A stretch of DNA of 64,000 nt. Source: Aphrophora alni. Its lineage: Eukaryota; Arthropoda; Insecta; Hemiptera; Aphrophoridae. Below are positions 25,141 through 37,337 of the stretch, piece by piece (positions within the stretch are counted from its first letter, which is position 1; each line of letters starts with the position of its first letter). The notes under the pieces were generated by a model, which saw only the letters and a program-made list of their open reading frames with translations, was not told the origin of the DNA and made no database searches. The translations under genes were made by a program, and so were the position numbers. The stretch spans positions 34,437,120-34,501,119 of the forward strand of contig OY740769.1 of the NCBI GenBank assembly GCA_963513935.1, written 5' to 3'.

Positions 25141-27529
25141 GACATTGATTTGTGTCGTAACTTCACACTTTACCGATATTAATCAAATAACTACAATCCT
25201 TTATAAAATATTCGACCTTTACGAGTAGGGGCTCATGGAACATTTTCACGTTTTGTCCAAAAATCCCAAACAGACATTTTATCTTAAATGGCTGCAGTAC
25301 GTTTTGTTCCTGTCTCTTTTGAGGACCGATTTTTGAGAAGATAGAAATGTCGTGTTTTTATTTTACGTTAGGTATGGGGACTTTTATATTTATAGAATTT
25401 TGTTTATTTACAAAATCAGTCCACCAATTGTGGGTTATATGACCCTTACAAGGACCAAAGACAAACGACAATCGCTATAAAAATAGTACAGTTTTGGTAT
25501 TCTGGAGAACTCAAAAACTGATCATATAGCAAATAAAGTCATAGACTTATTAAAACAACATATGCCTATGCTACATATGTGTGTGACAACAATGTCATTT
25601 GTAGACAAACAGTTCCATCCGTTTTACAGCTTATTTCTGTTAGAAAACTATTTTCATTCAATTAGAAATATAAGTAATCTGAAGTAAGTTATCTACTATT
25701 TATTTGTGTCTTTATAACACCAATCTAGAGAACATTTGTTGTTTTGCTATACTTTAATTATTACTGTTTGTTACCGTATTTTTGTTCAATAAAGCTTTTT
25801 TGTTACAATCCAAATCTTTTACATTGATTTATACGTACTGGCTATGTTGAATCAGAAAAAACAAACTAAGACTGTAAAAAAACTATTATGAGAAAAATTC
25901 TTTGCTAATGATCTACAATATTATATTGTAATAATAATATTATTATAATATTAGATCCTGGAGAATATAATTCAATCATGTATATTATAAGGAATTAACT
26001 TTATCAGAGTTTGTTAGACTACATATGTTGTGAAGTTCCGGAAGTGTAATAAGTATGGAACAGCATAAAAATTTAAAGAGGACATTATATTTGATTCGAA
26101 TCAGTTTGATTCGTCGCCTTGTAAAATAAAAAACTGAACTTAATAATGGATAATAATGGTGAAACATTTTTCAATAATCAAAACAAAGATATCATATGTA
26201 TTGTTAAAAAGCAAACATATTTTATATGAACATTAATATATATAAAATATGAAATTTGTAGGTGTCATTTTGAATGAAAATGTAAATTGGAAAATCTAGT
26301 AAGCTTATGGAACGCTTTCGTCAACGGTAGGATTAGTTTTTTTATTTTTTATATTATTTATCCCCATCACTACTATTTTATACAATAGTATGACATTACA
26401 ACTTACCGTCGTCAATAGTCAGTTGTCTTATAGTTTAAAAAACGACGACCGTTTCCGCTATTCAGCCATCATCAAGTTTATATAGGAGAAGCTTCTCCGT
26501 TGTTATGGAACACTCAACAAAACTGTAGGATTAGACAATGTTTAATTTTTCTATGTCTGTTCTTACCTGAAATATGTGTTAGCTTTCTGTGGAAACTCTG
26601 TTTAATCCACAAAATTTTATACTTCAGAAAAGAAAAATGAAAAAAATGTATCTGGTAAAACATATTTTTATTCAGTGAATAGTATCCGGTGTCATGAAAA
26701 TGTTTTATGTTCTTAAAAAAAGTAAATCGGTACTATAAGAGTGATTATGTCTCTAATATAGATGTGTGTTTGTGTATTCACGTAAGTGTAATTTGCGTTT
26801 TAACGAAATGTATAACTTAAAACTTAAATAAGGAATGAAGTGTTAAATATTTAAAATGTAAAATAAACGCTGTTTAACAAGAAAATGAAATAAAAAGTCA
26901 GTATAAATGTTTTATAAAGTTAATACATTCCAAGGTATTCGACATTAAAAACTGTAATATATTATGTTTCAAAATAATAGCCAAAATATAGGTAAACGGC
27001 TAGCGTAAAACGAAACGTTTTCAGTGATATAATTTCGAGCTTAAAGTATTTTTCTGAAGTGTATACACATGATTTTGAAACACCCTGTATAATATGATAT
27101 TTCGCTGTTTCAACATTGGTTGTATATTGACAATCCTCTACCGACAAATATTTTAGGTCACTGTTTAGCGAACTAGTCTTTGTCAGCAATTCCAAACATA
27201 GTTTAGATGACACATTTACAAGAATTCCTCAGGTATTATTGGCAACTTGTGGTTTTTAAAACGCGTAGGATGTGGATTATTGTCGAAAGTAAAATGGTAG
27301 CCATAGTAAAATACATTGATTATTATATTACATATAATTATTGGTATAAACTTATTAACGTGTATTTAATCAACGTGAGAATGTATGGCTGAGCTATCAA
27401 AATAACTAATATTGACCAATCATGCGCTTGCCATTCTGTAATGTACAGAGGGAACGAAAAACCACATCCTCAAATAGCGCATGTGTTTAGTCACTCTAAA
27501 ATCAATCGTTATACCCCAACAAGTCATAT
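25141..27529. other. AT-rich non-coding stretch
   Basis: No gene is recognised; frames are short and featureless. It includes the solitary foldback arm at 26439-26530 and an ACACCCTGTA motif (27080-27089), the reverse complement of the motif at 23253. Confidence 0.4.
26439..26530 (-). mobile_element. Solitary copy of foldback-2 arm
   Basis: On the minus strand it reads TTGATGATGGCTGAATAGCG followed by GAAACGGTCGTCGT. Upstream are GAGTGTTCCATAACAACGG and GAGAAG, matching the arms of the element at 20664-21022. It shows that the family unit is one arm, and that the palindromes are two units joined in inverse orientation. Confidence 0.6.
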
Positions 27530-28330
27530 ACCGTAGCGATTTTTCTATAGTCGGCAAAGGGTTTTGTTTGTTCGATATCATACTTTAGCACATATCGGTT
27601 TTAGGTACCATATAATATATTGTCTAAAATACTTAATATTAACTTATTTGGAAAATGTTAACTTTTAAAAACGGAAAATGGTACAAACGAAAATAGATGG
27701 ATTTTTCTGTAGTTGGCGAAAGGTTTTGTCTGTTCCATATCATACTTAAGCAGATATCAGTTTTACGTACCCATATATTACAGAAAATATATAAAATTAA
27801 CTTTTTTGAGAAACATGTTAACTTGTAAAAACGGAAAGGGTACAAACAAAAAAGTTGGTTTTTTTCCATATCATACTTAAGCTGATATCAGTTTTAGATA
27901 CCATATACTCGTATTTCCGAAAATATTTAAAATAACTTTTTTATAAATATTAACTTGTTAAAAACAGAAACTTGTACAAACAAACAAAAGTAGGATTTTT
28001 CTATAGTCGGCAAAGAGTCGTGACTATTCCATTTTATTCTCGTGTATTTTTCACTTTTATTTATGATATAGATGTAAAACGTGTAAAATTAACTTTTTTT
28101 TAAATCTTAACATTGCATAAAATGAATATTTACAAAAGAAAAAAGTTTGATTAATCCATATTAGGCATATTTTTATTACTATTCCATAACAAACTTAAGT
28201 CGATTTCAGCCCTAATTTTGATGTAGAAGCAAAAAATTGTAAAACTATTTAATAAGGGAGTAATAATTCGTTTAAAACGTTTAAGAAAAACAAAAAAAGT
28301 TCATTATATTTTTAACAAATCTATTTTAGG
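27530..28330. repeat. Decayed tandem repeat, ~165 bp unit
   Basis: Four to five diverged units recur. Each has a GGATTTTTCTATAGTCGGCA-like start, then TTCCATATCATACTTAAGC, GATATCAGTTTTAGGTACCA, AAAATTAACTTTTTT and ACTTGTAAAAACGGAAA. Units begin near 27538, 27704, 27860, 28000 and 28160 and become more degenerate to the right. There is no open frame. Confidence 0.7.
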
Positions 28331-29335
28331 AATCCTATCGCCATTAGACTCTAACATATATAAGTGTATGACTAATTTTTAAATCATGTGGAGATTGATT
28401 TATAAATAAACCGCTGCAATAACAATTATTGTAATCCTAAATATTTAATTTTTATTTACATAAGTAAATAAAAGTAACAATATCGTGTTTAGCCTTTTAA
28501 AAATATGTAAACAGGAACTTTGAAGTTACTGTTGTCATTTTGAAATTTGTATTTAGGCATCTAATATAGTTTATAAAAACGATTGTGTGTTCTATAAAAC
28601 ACCGTTAGTTTTGGTTTAAAACTTTTTTTTTCAATTGTGTTTCTTCCGTTTCTTAGTACACAACTATAAAGTTACAAGAATTGAGCGGCGACTGTAGTCC
28701 ATAGACTGTAGAAACAAGCGAAAAATTACACGTTCATAATTATTGCATTTACGATTTCTTTTTAGAATAATGATGGAAAGTTACAAAATACCAAGAATCA
28801 TTTCAAAATTGTAAGTCTGCAGCTTAACTCTAGATAGCGGTGTAATAAAATTAAAATCTATTGTCTATTTTTTTTATATTTTATTGAAGGTCACGTAAGT
28901 AACGGTGAATTTGAAACTTGTATTTACTACCAAATACAACAATATTGTTTTTTACAAAATCAATAAGTTCACATTTTATTACAACTTACAAAGTAAAAAA
29001 TCTGCAAGAATGCTATGTCGATAAGATGTAACAGCAGTCGGTCTATCCTTGTTGAACACATACTCCGTACGAAACAAAATCCATATCAAGTACTTAATAT
29101 CAACAATGAATATTGTGTTAGCGATACCATCAGAAACTTCAATCATTATAGTCCTGTAGATTCACTGTGGCTTCAGATATCATTACTACTGAATATATGT
29201 TGAAAATTGATGTTTTACAATAAAAAAAATAAATTCTGGTTGAATACAATAATCGCATTTTATCACCTTTTTTGAGTTCATATCGTGCTCCTTTCAATGT
29301 CGAAATTCCGTCAGTATATTTTTGTACTTTACACA
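28331..29335. other. AT-rich non-coding stretch downstream of the gene
   Basis: No gene is recognised. This lies beyond the probable 3' end of the minus-strand gene. Confidence 0.4.
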
Positions 29336-29341
29336 TTTATT
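29336..29341 (-). terminator. Probable poly(A) signal of the secreted repeat-protein gene
   Basis: AATAAA on the minus strand about 245 bases after the TAA stop at 29586-29588. It is the first canonical signal seen downstream of the stop. Confidence 0.45.
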
Positions 29342-29585
29342 GAATCCGCTTTAAGAAATGAATACTATTTATCAACTGCAGGTGAATCAGAAGTTACCCT
29401 TCAACGTGAATAATTATCAAGAGCATTTGCTGGTTCTTTGTCAGGTCATCAAACTACGTACTGCATAAATGTTTGAGAATTATTCACAGTTAAATGACAT
29501 CAAATAGTATTTTGGTCCAAATTTAGTAGAGACATGATATAAAATAACGTACATTCAATATTCAGTTCTAATACTGATCTCTAAG

Positions 29586-32500
29586 TTAGTCGTGATGTTT
29601 TTGAGGAACTGTACAGACACTAGAGTGACCAGGTGGTACAGCTGTACAATGAGTTCCAACTGTGACAACAACTGTTTCAATGCACATCATCTCCATTAGA
29701 TGTGATTGTTGCATGTCCACAGGAGTTCTTGGGTGTGAACTTCCATCTCGAAGTGAAGGTGAAGTAGAGTTAGAAGAAACATGAGGGGAGATAGAATAAT
29801 CATCTGAACCACCTGGAGAGAAAGCAAATGTCTTTAATTCTGTCATAGGTGAAAATGAATTATGTGAATCTAATAAGGAGATTATATAGTCTTTGGGAAA
29901 TAAAGCAGAACAAGACTCACAAATGTTTTCTGGACTATTTGTATTAGATGTCGTTTCAATGGCCAAAGAAGTTATTGCAGTCCCATTGGAACGGTTGTCA
30001 ACAGAATCTGCTTCTGGACTAATAGTCGGTGCTGATGATAGTTCGGATTTAGGAATATCTGCAATAATTTCGAACGTTTTATTGTCTACTTTTTTGATGG
30101 AAACTATCTCCGGATCTGATACTACATCGCCAGACGTAACTGCGGTATCGTGTGGAGATAATATGTTAGTGTAATTGTTTCCGCCTAAAGATGCTGTTTC
30201 TGAGTTTGTTTCAGCTGTTGGCTCTACGTCAGGTACTGAGGGTGCTACACTTTTATCAGAAATCTGAGCGTCACTTGTATTGTTATGATCTGTCTCTGGA
30301 CTAGTATGCGGATTTGATGATACAATATCAGAAGTAATTGTATTATAGTACGCAGATTCGTTTGTGCCTGAAATAACTGCCTCTGTTGGTACTAAATCCA
30401 ACATAGAGGTTCCGAAAGTATCGTAAATAACTTTACCAGTAGAGGGATCAGTTGCGCGAAAGTGAAATATTACTGGATTAGTCATTGAAGTTTCCTGTGG
30501 AACAGGCGTAGAGGCTTCTGAGGTATGGAAAACAGTATCACTGGAAGGATCGGATGAGCTAACGTAAAATGTTCTTGGACTAGTCGTCGTAGATGGTTGT
30601 GTATAAGAGTTAGACATTTCTACAGTATTTTGGAAAGTAGGGGTATTGGAGGAATCGGTTGATGTAATGTAAAATGTTCCTGGATTATTCATTGGAGTTT
30701 GATGTATAACAGGCTTAGAGGTTTCTCCCGTATTGTGGAAAACAAAAGCACCAGAGGGATCAGTTGCGCCAATGTAATCTGTTACTTGACCAGTCAAAGG
30801 AGATTCTTGTGCAACAGGCGTAGATGTTCCTGCAATATTGTGGAAAATATTAGCGGGATAGGTTGAGCTATAGTTAACTGTTCCCGGATTAGTTATCTTT
30901 GTTTCCTGTAAAACAGGGATAAAGGTGCCAAAGCTAATTGGTGCTGGACTGGTAATCAGAGCTTTTTGTATATCAGGTGTAAACGTTGCTGGAGTATTAT
31001 GGAAAAGAGTAGCAGTAGGTGGAACTATATCTGAACTGGTAATAGGAGCTTGTTGTATAGTAGGTGTAAAAGTTCCTGCAGTATTTTGGTATACAGTAGT
31101 TGTGGAAGGATCGGCTGATGTCACGTAAAATGTTAATGGAGTTTGATGTCCAACAGGCTTAGAGGTTTCTCCAATATTGTGAAAAACAAAAGCACCAGTG
31201 AGGTTGTTTGCGCCAATGTAATCTTTTACTTGACCAGTCATCGGAGGTTCTTGTACAACAGGCGTGGATGTTCCTGCGGTATTGAGTAAAATGTTAGCGC
31301 TAGAGGGATAGGTTGAGACATAGTTAAATCTTCCTGGATCAGTTATCTGAGTTTCCTGTACAACAGGGATAAAGTTGCAAAAGGAAATTGGTTCTGGGCT
31401 AGTAATCAGAGCTTTTTGTATATCAGGGGTAAACGTTGCTAGAGTATTATGGAAAACAGTAGCAGTAGGTGGAACTATATCTGAACTGGTAGTAGAAGTT
31501 TGTTGTATATTAGGTGTAAATGTTCCTGCGGTATTTTGGTAAACAGTAGTAGTGTAAGGATCGGCTGATGTAGAGTAAAACTTTCCTGGACTACTCATTG
31601 AAGTTTGATATGCAACAGGCTTAGAGGTTTCTCCCGTATTGTGGAAAACAAAACCACCAGTATTATCCGTTGCACCAATGTAATCTTGTCCGGTCATTGG
31701 AGGTCCTTGTACAACAGGTGTAGCTGTTCCTGCGGTATTGAGTAAAACATTAGCACTGGAGAGATTGGTTGAGGCATAGTTATATGTTCCTGGATTATTT
31801 ATCTGAGTTTCTTGTACAAAAGGCATAATGGTGTTAAAGGAAATTGTTTCTGGACTCATAATCAAAGCTTTTTGCATATCAGAGGTATACGTTGCTGGAG
31901 TATTATGGAAAAGAGTTGCAGTAGATGGACCTATATCTGAACTAGTAGTAGAGGTTTGTTGTATATTAGGTGTAAAAGTTCTTGCAGTATTGTGGTAAAT
32001 AGTAGAAGTGTAAGGATCGGCTGATGTAAAGTGAACTGTGTCTGAACTACTCACTGGAGTTTGATATGCAACAGGCTCAGAGGTTTCTCGTGTATTATGG
32101 AAAACAAAAGAACCAGAGTGATCGGTTGAGCCATTGTAATCTGTTACTTGACCAGTCATAAGAATTTCTTGTACAACAGGCGTGGAAGTTCCTGCAGTAT
32201 TGGAGAAACAATTAACACTGGTGGGATCGGTTAAGCCATAGCTAAATGTTCCTGGATTATTTTTTTGAGTGTCTTGTACAACAGGCAAAATGGTGTTAAA
32301 GGAAATTGGTTCTGGACTGGTAATCACAGGTTTTTGAATATCAGAGGTAATTGTTGCTACAGTATTGTGGAAAAGAGTAGCAGTAGAAGGAACTATATCT
32401 GAACTAGTAATAGAAGCTTGTTGTACGTTAGATGTAAAACTGCCTGCGTTGTTCTGGAAAACAGTAGCAGTAGAAGGAAGGGAGTAGTCAGAAGAAACTA

Positions 32501-35500
32501 TATCTGAAGTGGCAATAGTAGCTTGTTGTATATTTGGTGTAAGATTTTCTGCAGTATTGTGTACAAAAATAGCAGTAGAGGGATCGGTTGCGCCATGGGA
32601 AACTGTTACAGAACTAGTCATGGGAATTGGTTGTACATCAGAAGTATCAAATATTTCTACAGTATTGGGGAAAACGGTAGAACTGGAAGTAAAGGAAACT
32701 GTTTCTGGAGAAGTCGTTGGAGGTTGTTGTACTACATTATTGTGGGCAACAGTATCACTGAAGAGATCAGTTGCGACAAGAGATTCTACCATTGGACTAT
32801 TCACTGGAACTGATTCTACAGTTGTTTCAGAGTTGCTCCAAGCAGAAGAATCAATTGTATTAGAGGAATCAATACTGTTAGATGGATCTCTCTGTGCACT
32901 GAGCGTTGTAGAGCCTGGATCGGAAGTGCTACGAAGGTTTTGTGCGCCAAAGAGGAAACCAGGCCCACATGGGTTATAACGTCCACCACCAGAAACAGTA
33001 TCACGATTTAAATTTAGTCCACGTGAATTAAAGTGAGATGTAAACCCATTGTCTTCATTAGTTGGTACTTTATTAGTTAACTCAACCTCTTCAATGTTCT
33101 CTAGAGTTGACGTGTTAGGACTATCAGATGCGCCAAATTCAGAATTAGATCTACCTGTGTTAAAATAAGATCCGTCAGGAACTGTATTTGCACCAGTTCC
33201 CACATCAGATAGTCTATTGTAGTTCCCAGATCTTATTGAAGAAGTTGTGCCATAGGTGGAAGCAGGCATAATAGTAGTTCCATAACTGGTCGTCTCTTGA
33301 TTATTTATTTGAGATGATGGTCTTTCATTTTGTAATCCTTCTAATGTAAAATCAGATCCCATCTGACCATAAGAAACTCCTTCTGTATTACTTGTCTGCG
33401 TTGGTGGTACATTGTTAAACGTACCGATTCCTGCATTATACTCAGGAGGCGAAATGGTGCTGTCAAATACATTTGATTTAAAGGCAGAAACACGTGTGGC
33501 AGTATTTGTTGGATGAATATTATTCTCTGCTACAGAACCTGCTCTAGCATTATATGGTTGATTTAATCCGTAAGAACCGCTGAATGGGATTTCGAACGAA
33601 CCAAGTACCTCAGAAGGCCTAAAAGGTCCGCGTGAAGCATTATTTGTTCCAAAAAATTCACCAGAGAAACGTCCATTTTTCCATCCAGGGTATGGATCTC
33701 CGATCGCCCGCTGAAAACAAAACAAAACTTTATAAAAAACTTGAGTAAATGAAATTTGGTTCTAATATTAAATTAAGACCTTTTAAGGTATAAAAGTTAA
33801 ACATTTGATACGGTAATATTACTATATTATGATCATTTTAAATTAGAAGTTATTGCCAAACTTAACATTGGTTTAAACAGGACTCAAAAATCATACATTC
33901 TTCAGTTCATTTCAACTTTAAGATTAAAATTTTTTTTACGATGATACTCTATTTCTTCATTTATTTTTAAACGTAAAATCACTAATTTGACGTTATTTGT
34001 AATGACTAAAATCCAATTAATGTTTTATTTATTGTATTTTTACATAAATGTACAAAACATTAACCTACAAAAATCTTTTTAATAAGAAAAATCTATACCC
34101 CAGAGTATGATCTGTTTTTTATCCTCTCACTATTTTATATATACAATTTCAGAGTGAAAGAGAGAATCAATAAAAATAATAAAAGTAATTTGAAGAAAAT
34201 TAATAAATAATTGGTAATAACAAAAGATATTGAAAGTGAATATCTAAAAAAGTGGCATTCTCTCGGCCTCTCATCAATATAACCTTTTAAAAACGAGTAT
34301 AATTTATCTACGATATAATCTACGACATAAATTGTAAAAACATTATATACCGGAGATCTATATACGAGATTTATTATTAATTAGCCGACTGATTTGTGAC
34401 GAAGTGAAGAAAACATTATTTATGCACATACGTCACTTTTTCCGTCCTCAGAGAACGTCAGTTGACACTCAGCCTGCGATTGGGGCTCTTTACTTAGCAC
34501 CCTTCCGTTTATCATATTCTGCGTAGTGACAAGAGAACTTGAGTAGCAGTATTACATCAAACTTGGAGGTATAAAATGGAAAATATTCGAAAGATTTAAA
34601 TAAGTTTCGACTACGATGTCATCTGGATCATACTAATTAAGGACAACCATAACGTTTCAAAGATGATAAGATGTTGACGGAGAGCGATTCGAGTTTTAGG
34701 TAATCTCTCAAATAGGCGAAATGTCGAGTTATTCAAGATCACGTAAAACTTACGGACGGGGTGGGAATGAGAAATTTTGCGAAAATTTGACATTGCAAAA
34801 TTCGTATCGAACACACGAGAGCAAAAGAAATAATTATATAGTGAGCAAAAATTCGGCCAAATAAATCAAGTGGATTGGTTAGGTAAAAATACATAGATAC
34901 GAGTGTTTTCATGACGAAGATTTATTAGCCAAAATAAAGTCTAGTTTACCACTAACGAGTTAAGTTTTAATTAAGAACAAACAGTGAGTTTTTTATAAAT
35001 GTTTTATAAGGTTAACTTTCATGTTTGAGTACTTGAAACTGTCATAAACTAAATTTTGCCAGGTAGATACATTATAATTTGCATTTTGTATCATTTAAAA
35101 TCTGTGGAATTCAAAATAAAAATATAAGAAATTTAATTTATGAAATTTTGTTAAAAAAACATCAAATTAAAAATAATGTTTATTCAAACAATTTCCACCA
35201 TTTATACATAAAACAGTCAGATTTCAAGAGCGGGAACCAACTCTAGTTTCTAAGTGAAACTGAATTTTGATATAAGTCTAGAGCTTAGGTTTGCGCTATA
35301 ATTTAAGATTAGTTAACGTAATAGTAAAGAACCGAAAGTTAGAATACTAGCAAGATTTAAAAAAACTATATTGATATGTCATACCTTATTCTTTTTCTTG
35401 TTGTTTATAGCGAGAAACCTCTCGGTTCTCATCACCTTATAAAAAAAGGAAGAAAAGACCATAAAATAAAGACTCCTAGCTCTGTCATACTCAAAGAACA

Positions 35501-36938
35501 TCAGAGTCCGTAAAGAAAAATAGTTGGTCAAGGGGGACCTGATTGAAAAGATAAAAAAGTGAGATATAACCCAAAACTGCGTAGATTCAGCTAAAGTTCT
35601 CGGGTTTACTCCACATGTACTCACTACTCACTACTCACCTACTCATACTAATTATATTTTGACATCAAGAAAAATTATTAAGTTATTTTTATAGTTTATT
35701 CAAAAATTTGTCTTGATTTGTGTGTATAGACGCTAATACAAGGCGTATAAACGTACAAATATTCCGATGGTAAATGTCCAAATACGTAGAATATGAGCCG
35801 TCCATAATTATTAATGAGCTTTTTTAAAACGAGAAAAGTACTGTTGTTTAACCCAACGTTGAAAAACTCATTAGTAAATCTATTTACAGAGCATGACGAA
35901 ATTTATGTTCCTTATACAAAGTGTTCTGAAAAACAGTAAAGCGTAGTTTATTCTAACTTTTTGAAATGTAAACATTATACATTTTTTGATTTCACTGTGT
36001 AATTATTCTGCTTGAACTTGAGGATTTAACTAAACTGACTTTAGTTTGTGATGAATCTAAAGTTCGCGTATAGGGTGTTCATTAAATTGTAAAACAAAGC
36101 TGGGTGTTATTAGTGTACATTTCAATTAAATAAATATCTGGATAGTAGAAAATAAAATTACAACCAACATTACATACGATAATTAGGACCTATCGTGTCA
36201 TTCAGATATGTGTCATCCAGTCTTAGTAGTACCTAACTATTAGTAGTTTATTAGCACATTTATGTATGTATGTATTTTTACTTTTAACGACTCAACTTTA
36301 GCTCTGAACTCTTCATCGGGTTAAGACCCAGAGCTAGGTTGAGTTATTGTAGTACGAACAGATCGCAAACAAAGACGGCAATTATTGTTGAACTGAACGC
36401 TTGATTTAATAAGTTTGCTTTTCAAATCGGCGTCGGTGTGTTATTAACGAATTTACAATCCATCGACCGTATCACAGCCACAGTAGGCCTAAATATTTCA
36501 TACATGTATGTGTGTAAACGCTTTATAACTCCAAATTTATTATGTGGCTTTGATTTTAGGAATCATTGGTCTAGTTTGTTAAATCAGTAAGAAAATTTAT
36601 AAAATGACGGCCGATTTTCATAATTTTAAAATATTGTTTTCTACTATCCTGTACGTTCCACGACGTTTCATAATCAGTCATTTTGTGCAATTTTTACCGT
36701 GATAAAATATAAGAAAGTTAAAAGTCAAAATAATATATTTTTTAAAAGTGACGAGTAAATTTGAAGGAAAGAAAATCACCAATAATCACTGGAGTTTTCG
36801 TAGAAAATATCTATTATGACTATTATTCTTATTATTAATCCAACAATAGAATGTGTTTTTAGAGCTAAGTGAACCCTATAGGTTCGGCTATCTCTGATTA
36901 ATCACCATTTTAATTGCAAACACGATCTCTTTCAACAT

Positions 36939-36969
<31 letters not shown>

Positions 36970-37337
36970 CAATTATCGCTGTGACTTGGAAAAGTATCTA
37001 ATCGCTTAGCCGGATACTTATGAAATAATGAAATACTCTCATATGATTTAGTCAAAGCAATAAAAAGTCGAACATAACCTAACCTAGCTATTTTAGCCTA
37101 ACCAAGCTTGATAACCAAGTTGATCCATACTCTCAATTTTATGTATTTTCTATACATTTCTTTGTATATTGTTTTTATATACAAGTGATGATAGCTATAC
37201 AACTAAACAATATTGATTCATACATCATTACCCACCCACTTCAAAACTAAATCTAGATATTATTAATGTATGTAACATACCTGTGTTATAAGAAGACACA
37301 ACGCCAAAAAGCGGATTGTCCCGCGAAACAATGTCAT
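29586..37337 (-). CDS. Secreted Ser/Thr-rich repeat protein, function unknown (two coding exons)
   Basis: I do not recognise the family. Joining exon 37281-37337 to exon 29586-33710 gives about 1,393 residues. Exon 1 encodes MTLFRGTIRFLALCLLITQ, a signal peptide with core FLALCLLIT, and ends CAG|GTATGT. Exon 2 starts after TTTTGTTTTCAG in the same phase (0). The mature chain begins RAIGDPYPGWKNGRF; residues ~20-340 are Gly/Asn/Ser/Pro-rich. Residues ~349-1120 are degenerate ~30-residue units of type TPxxQ...TS...VFxNTAGT. Four ~150-residue higher-order repeats start near 444, 598, 750 and 900. The tail has Cys at 1283, 1286, 1362, 1374 and 1385 and ends KHHD. Mucin-like composition suggests an extracellular, cuticular, silk-like or egg-coat role; this is inference. 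An in-frame ATG 30 codons upstream (37427) exists; I chose 37337 because it puts the hydrophobic core at the N-terminus. Further exons cannot be excluded. Confidence 0.75.
30620..32440 (-). repeat. Four coding higher-order repeats (~450-460 bp each)
   Basis: Within the large exon, units begin near 32438, 31976, 31520 and 31070 (spacings 462, 456 and 450 bp). Each holds the same order of sub-units, with markers SSDIVPPTATVFHNT, QKALITSPEPISF, STPVVQEPPMTGQV, FVFHNTGETSKPV and TVYQNTAGT. Length changes between units are multiples of three and the frame is never broken, as expected for a translated repeat. The fourth unit and the flanks are more diverged. Confidence 0.85.
35380..35650 (+). mobile_element. 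SINE-like dispersed repeat, copy 4 (intronic)
   Basis: It contains CTTGTTGTTTATAGCGAGAA, ACCTCTCGGTTCTCATCACC, AAGAAAAGACCATAAAATAA, CAGAGTCCGTAAAGAAAAAT, AGTTGGTCAAGGGGGACCTG and AAAGATAAAAAAGTGAGAT, matching the other three copies in order. The right end is an ACTCACTACTCACTACTCAC simple run. It lies antisense inside the intron of the repeat-protein gene. Confidence 0.6.
36290..36345. other. Short hairpin in intron
   Basis: CTCAACTTTAGCTCTG is followed 23 bases later by CAGAGCTAGGTTGAG, giving a ~15-bp stem with one bulge; the loop itself contains GGGTTAAGACCC. A structured RNA is possible, but nothing supports a named class. Confidence 0.4.
36940..36969. repeat. Poly-T run (30 bases)
   Basis: A pure T run. 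It may be the poly(A) tail of a minus-strand retroposed sequence, but no recognisable retroelement body adjoins it at 36970 onward. Confidence 0.9.
37281..37337 (-). CDS. Signal-peptide exon of the repeat-protein gene
   Basis: Nineteen codons from ATG (37337) to CAG (37281), followed at once by GTATGT. The start has A at -3. Five-prime of it the frame stays open to another ATG at 37427, which would bury the hydrophobic stretch 30 residues in. A small first coding exon carrying just the signal peptide, with a phase-0 donor, is common in arthropod secreted-protein genes. The intron to 33711 is 3,570 bp. No strong TATA box was found upstream. Confidence 0.7.

Larger units (their letters stand above)
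33711..37280 (-). other. Intron of the repeat-protein gene
   Basis: Bounded by donor CAG|GTATGT at 37280 and acceptor TTTTGTTTTCAG at 33711. It contains a SINE-like copy (35380-35650), a 30-base T run (36940-36969) and a short hairpin (36290-36345). No other coding frame over 85 codons is present. Confidence 0.65.

Noticed and set aside
23253..27089. A 3.8-kb DNA transposon bounded by TACAGGGTGT and ACACCCTGTA
   Set aside because: Similarity of the two ends stops after 10 bases, there is no transposase frame between them, and the motif is common at the ends of many element families.
29893..32979. Plus-strand frames of 67-156 codons inside the large exon
   Set aside because: Antisense shadows of the repeat-protein exon.
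37070..37110. Telomere-like CCTAA repeats
   Set aside because: Only two adjacent CCTAA units, far too few for a telomeric tract.
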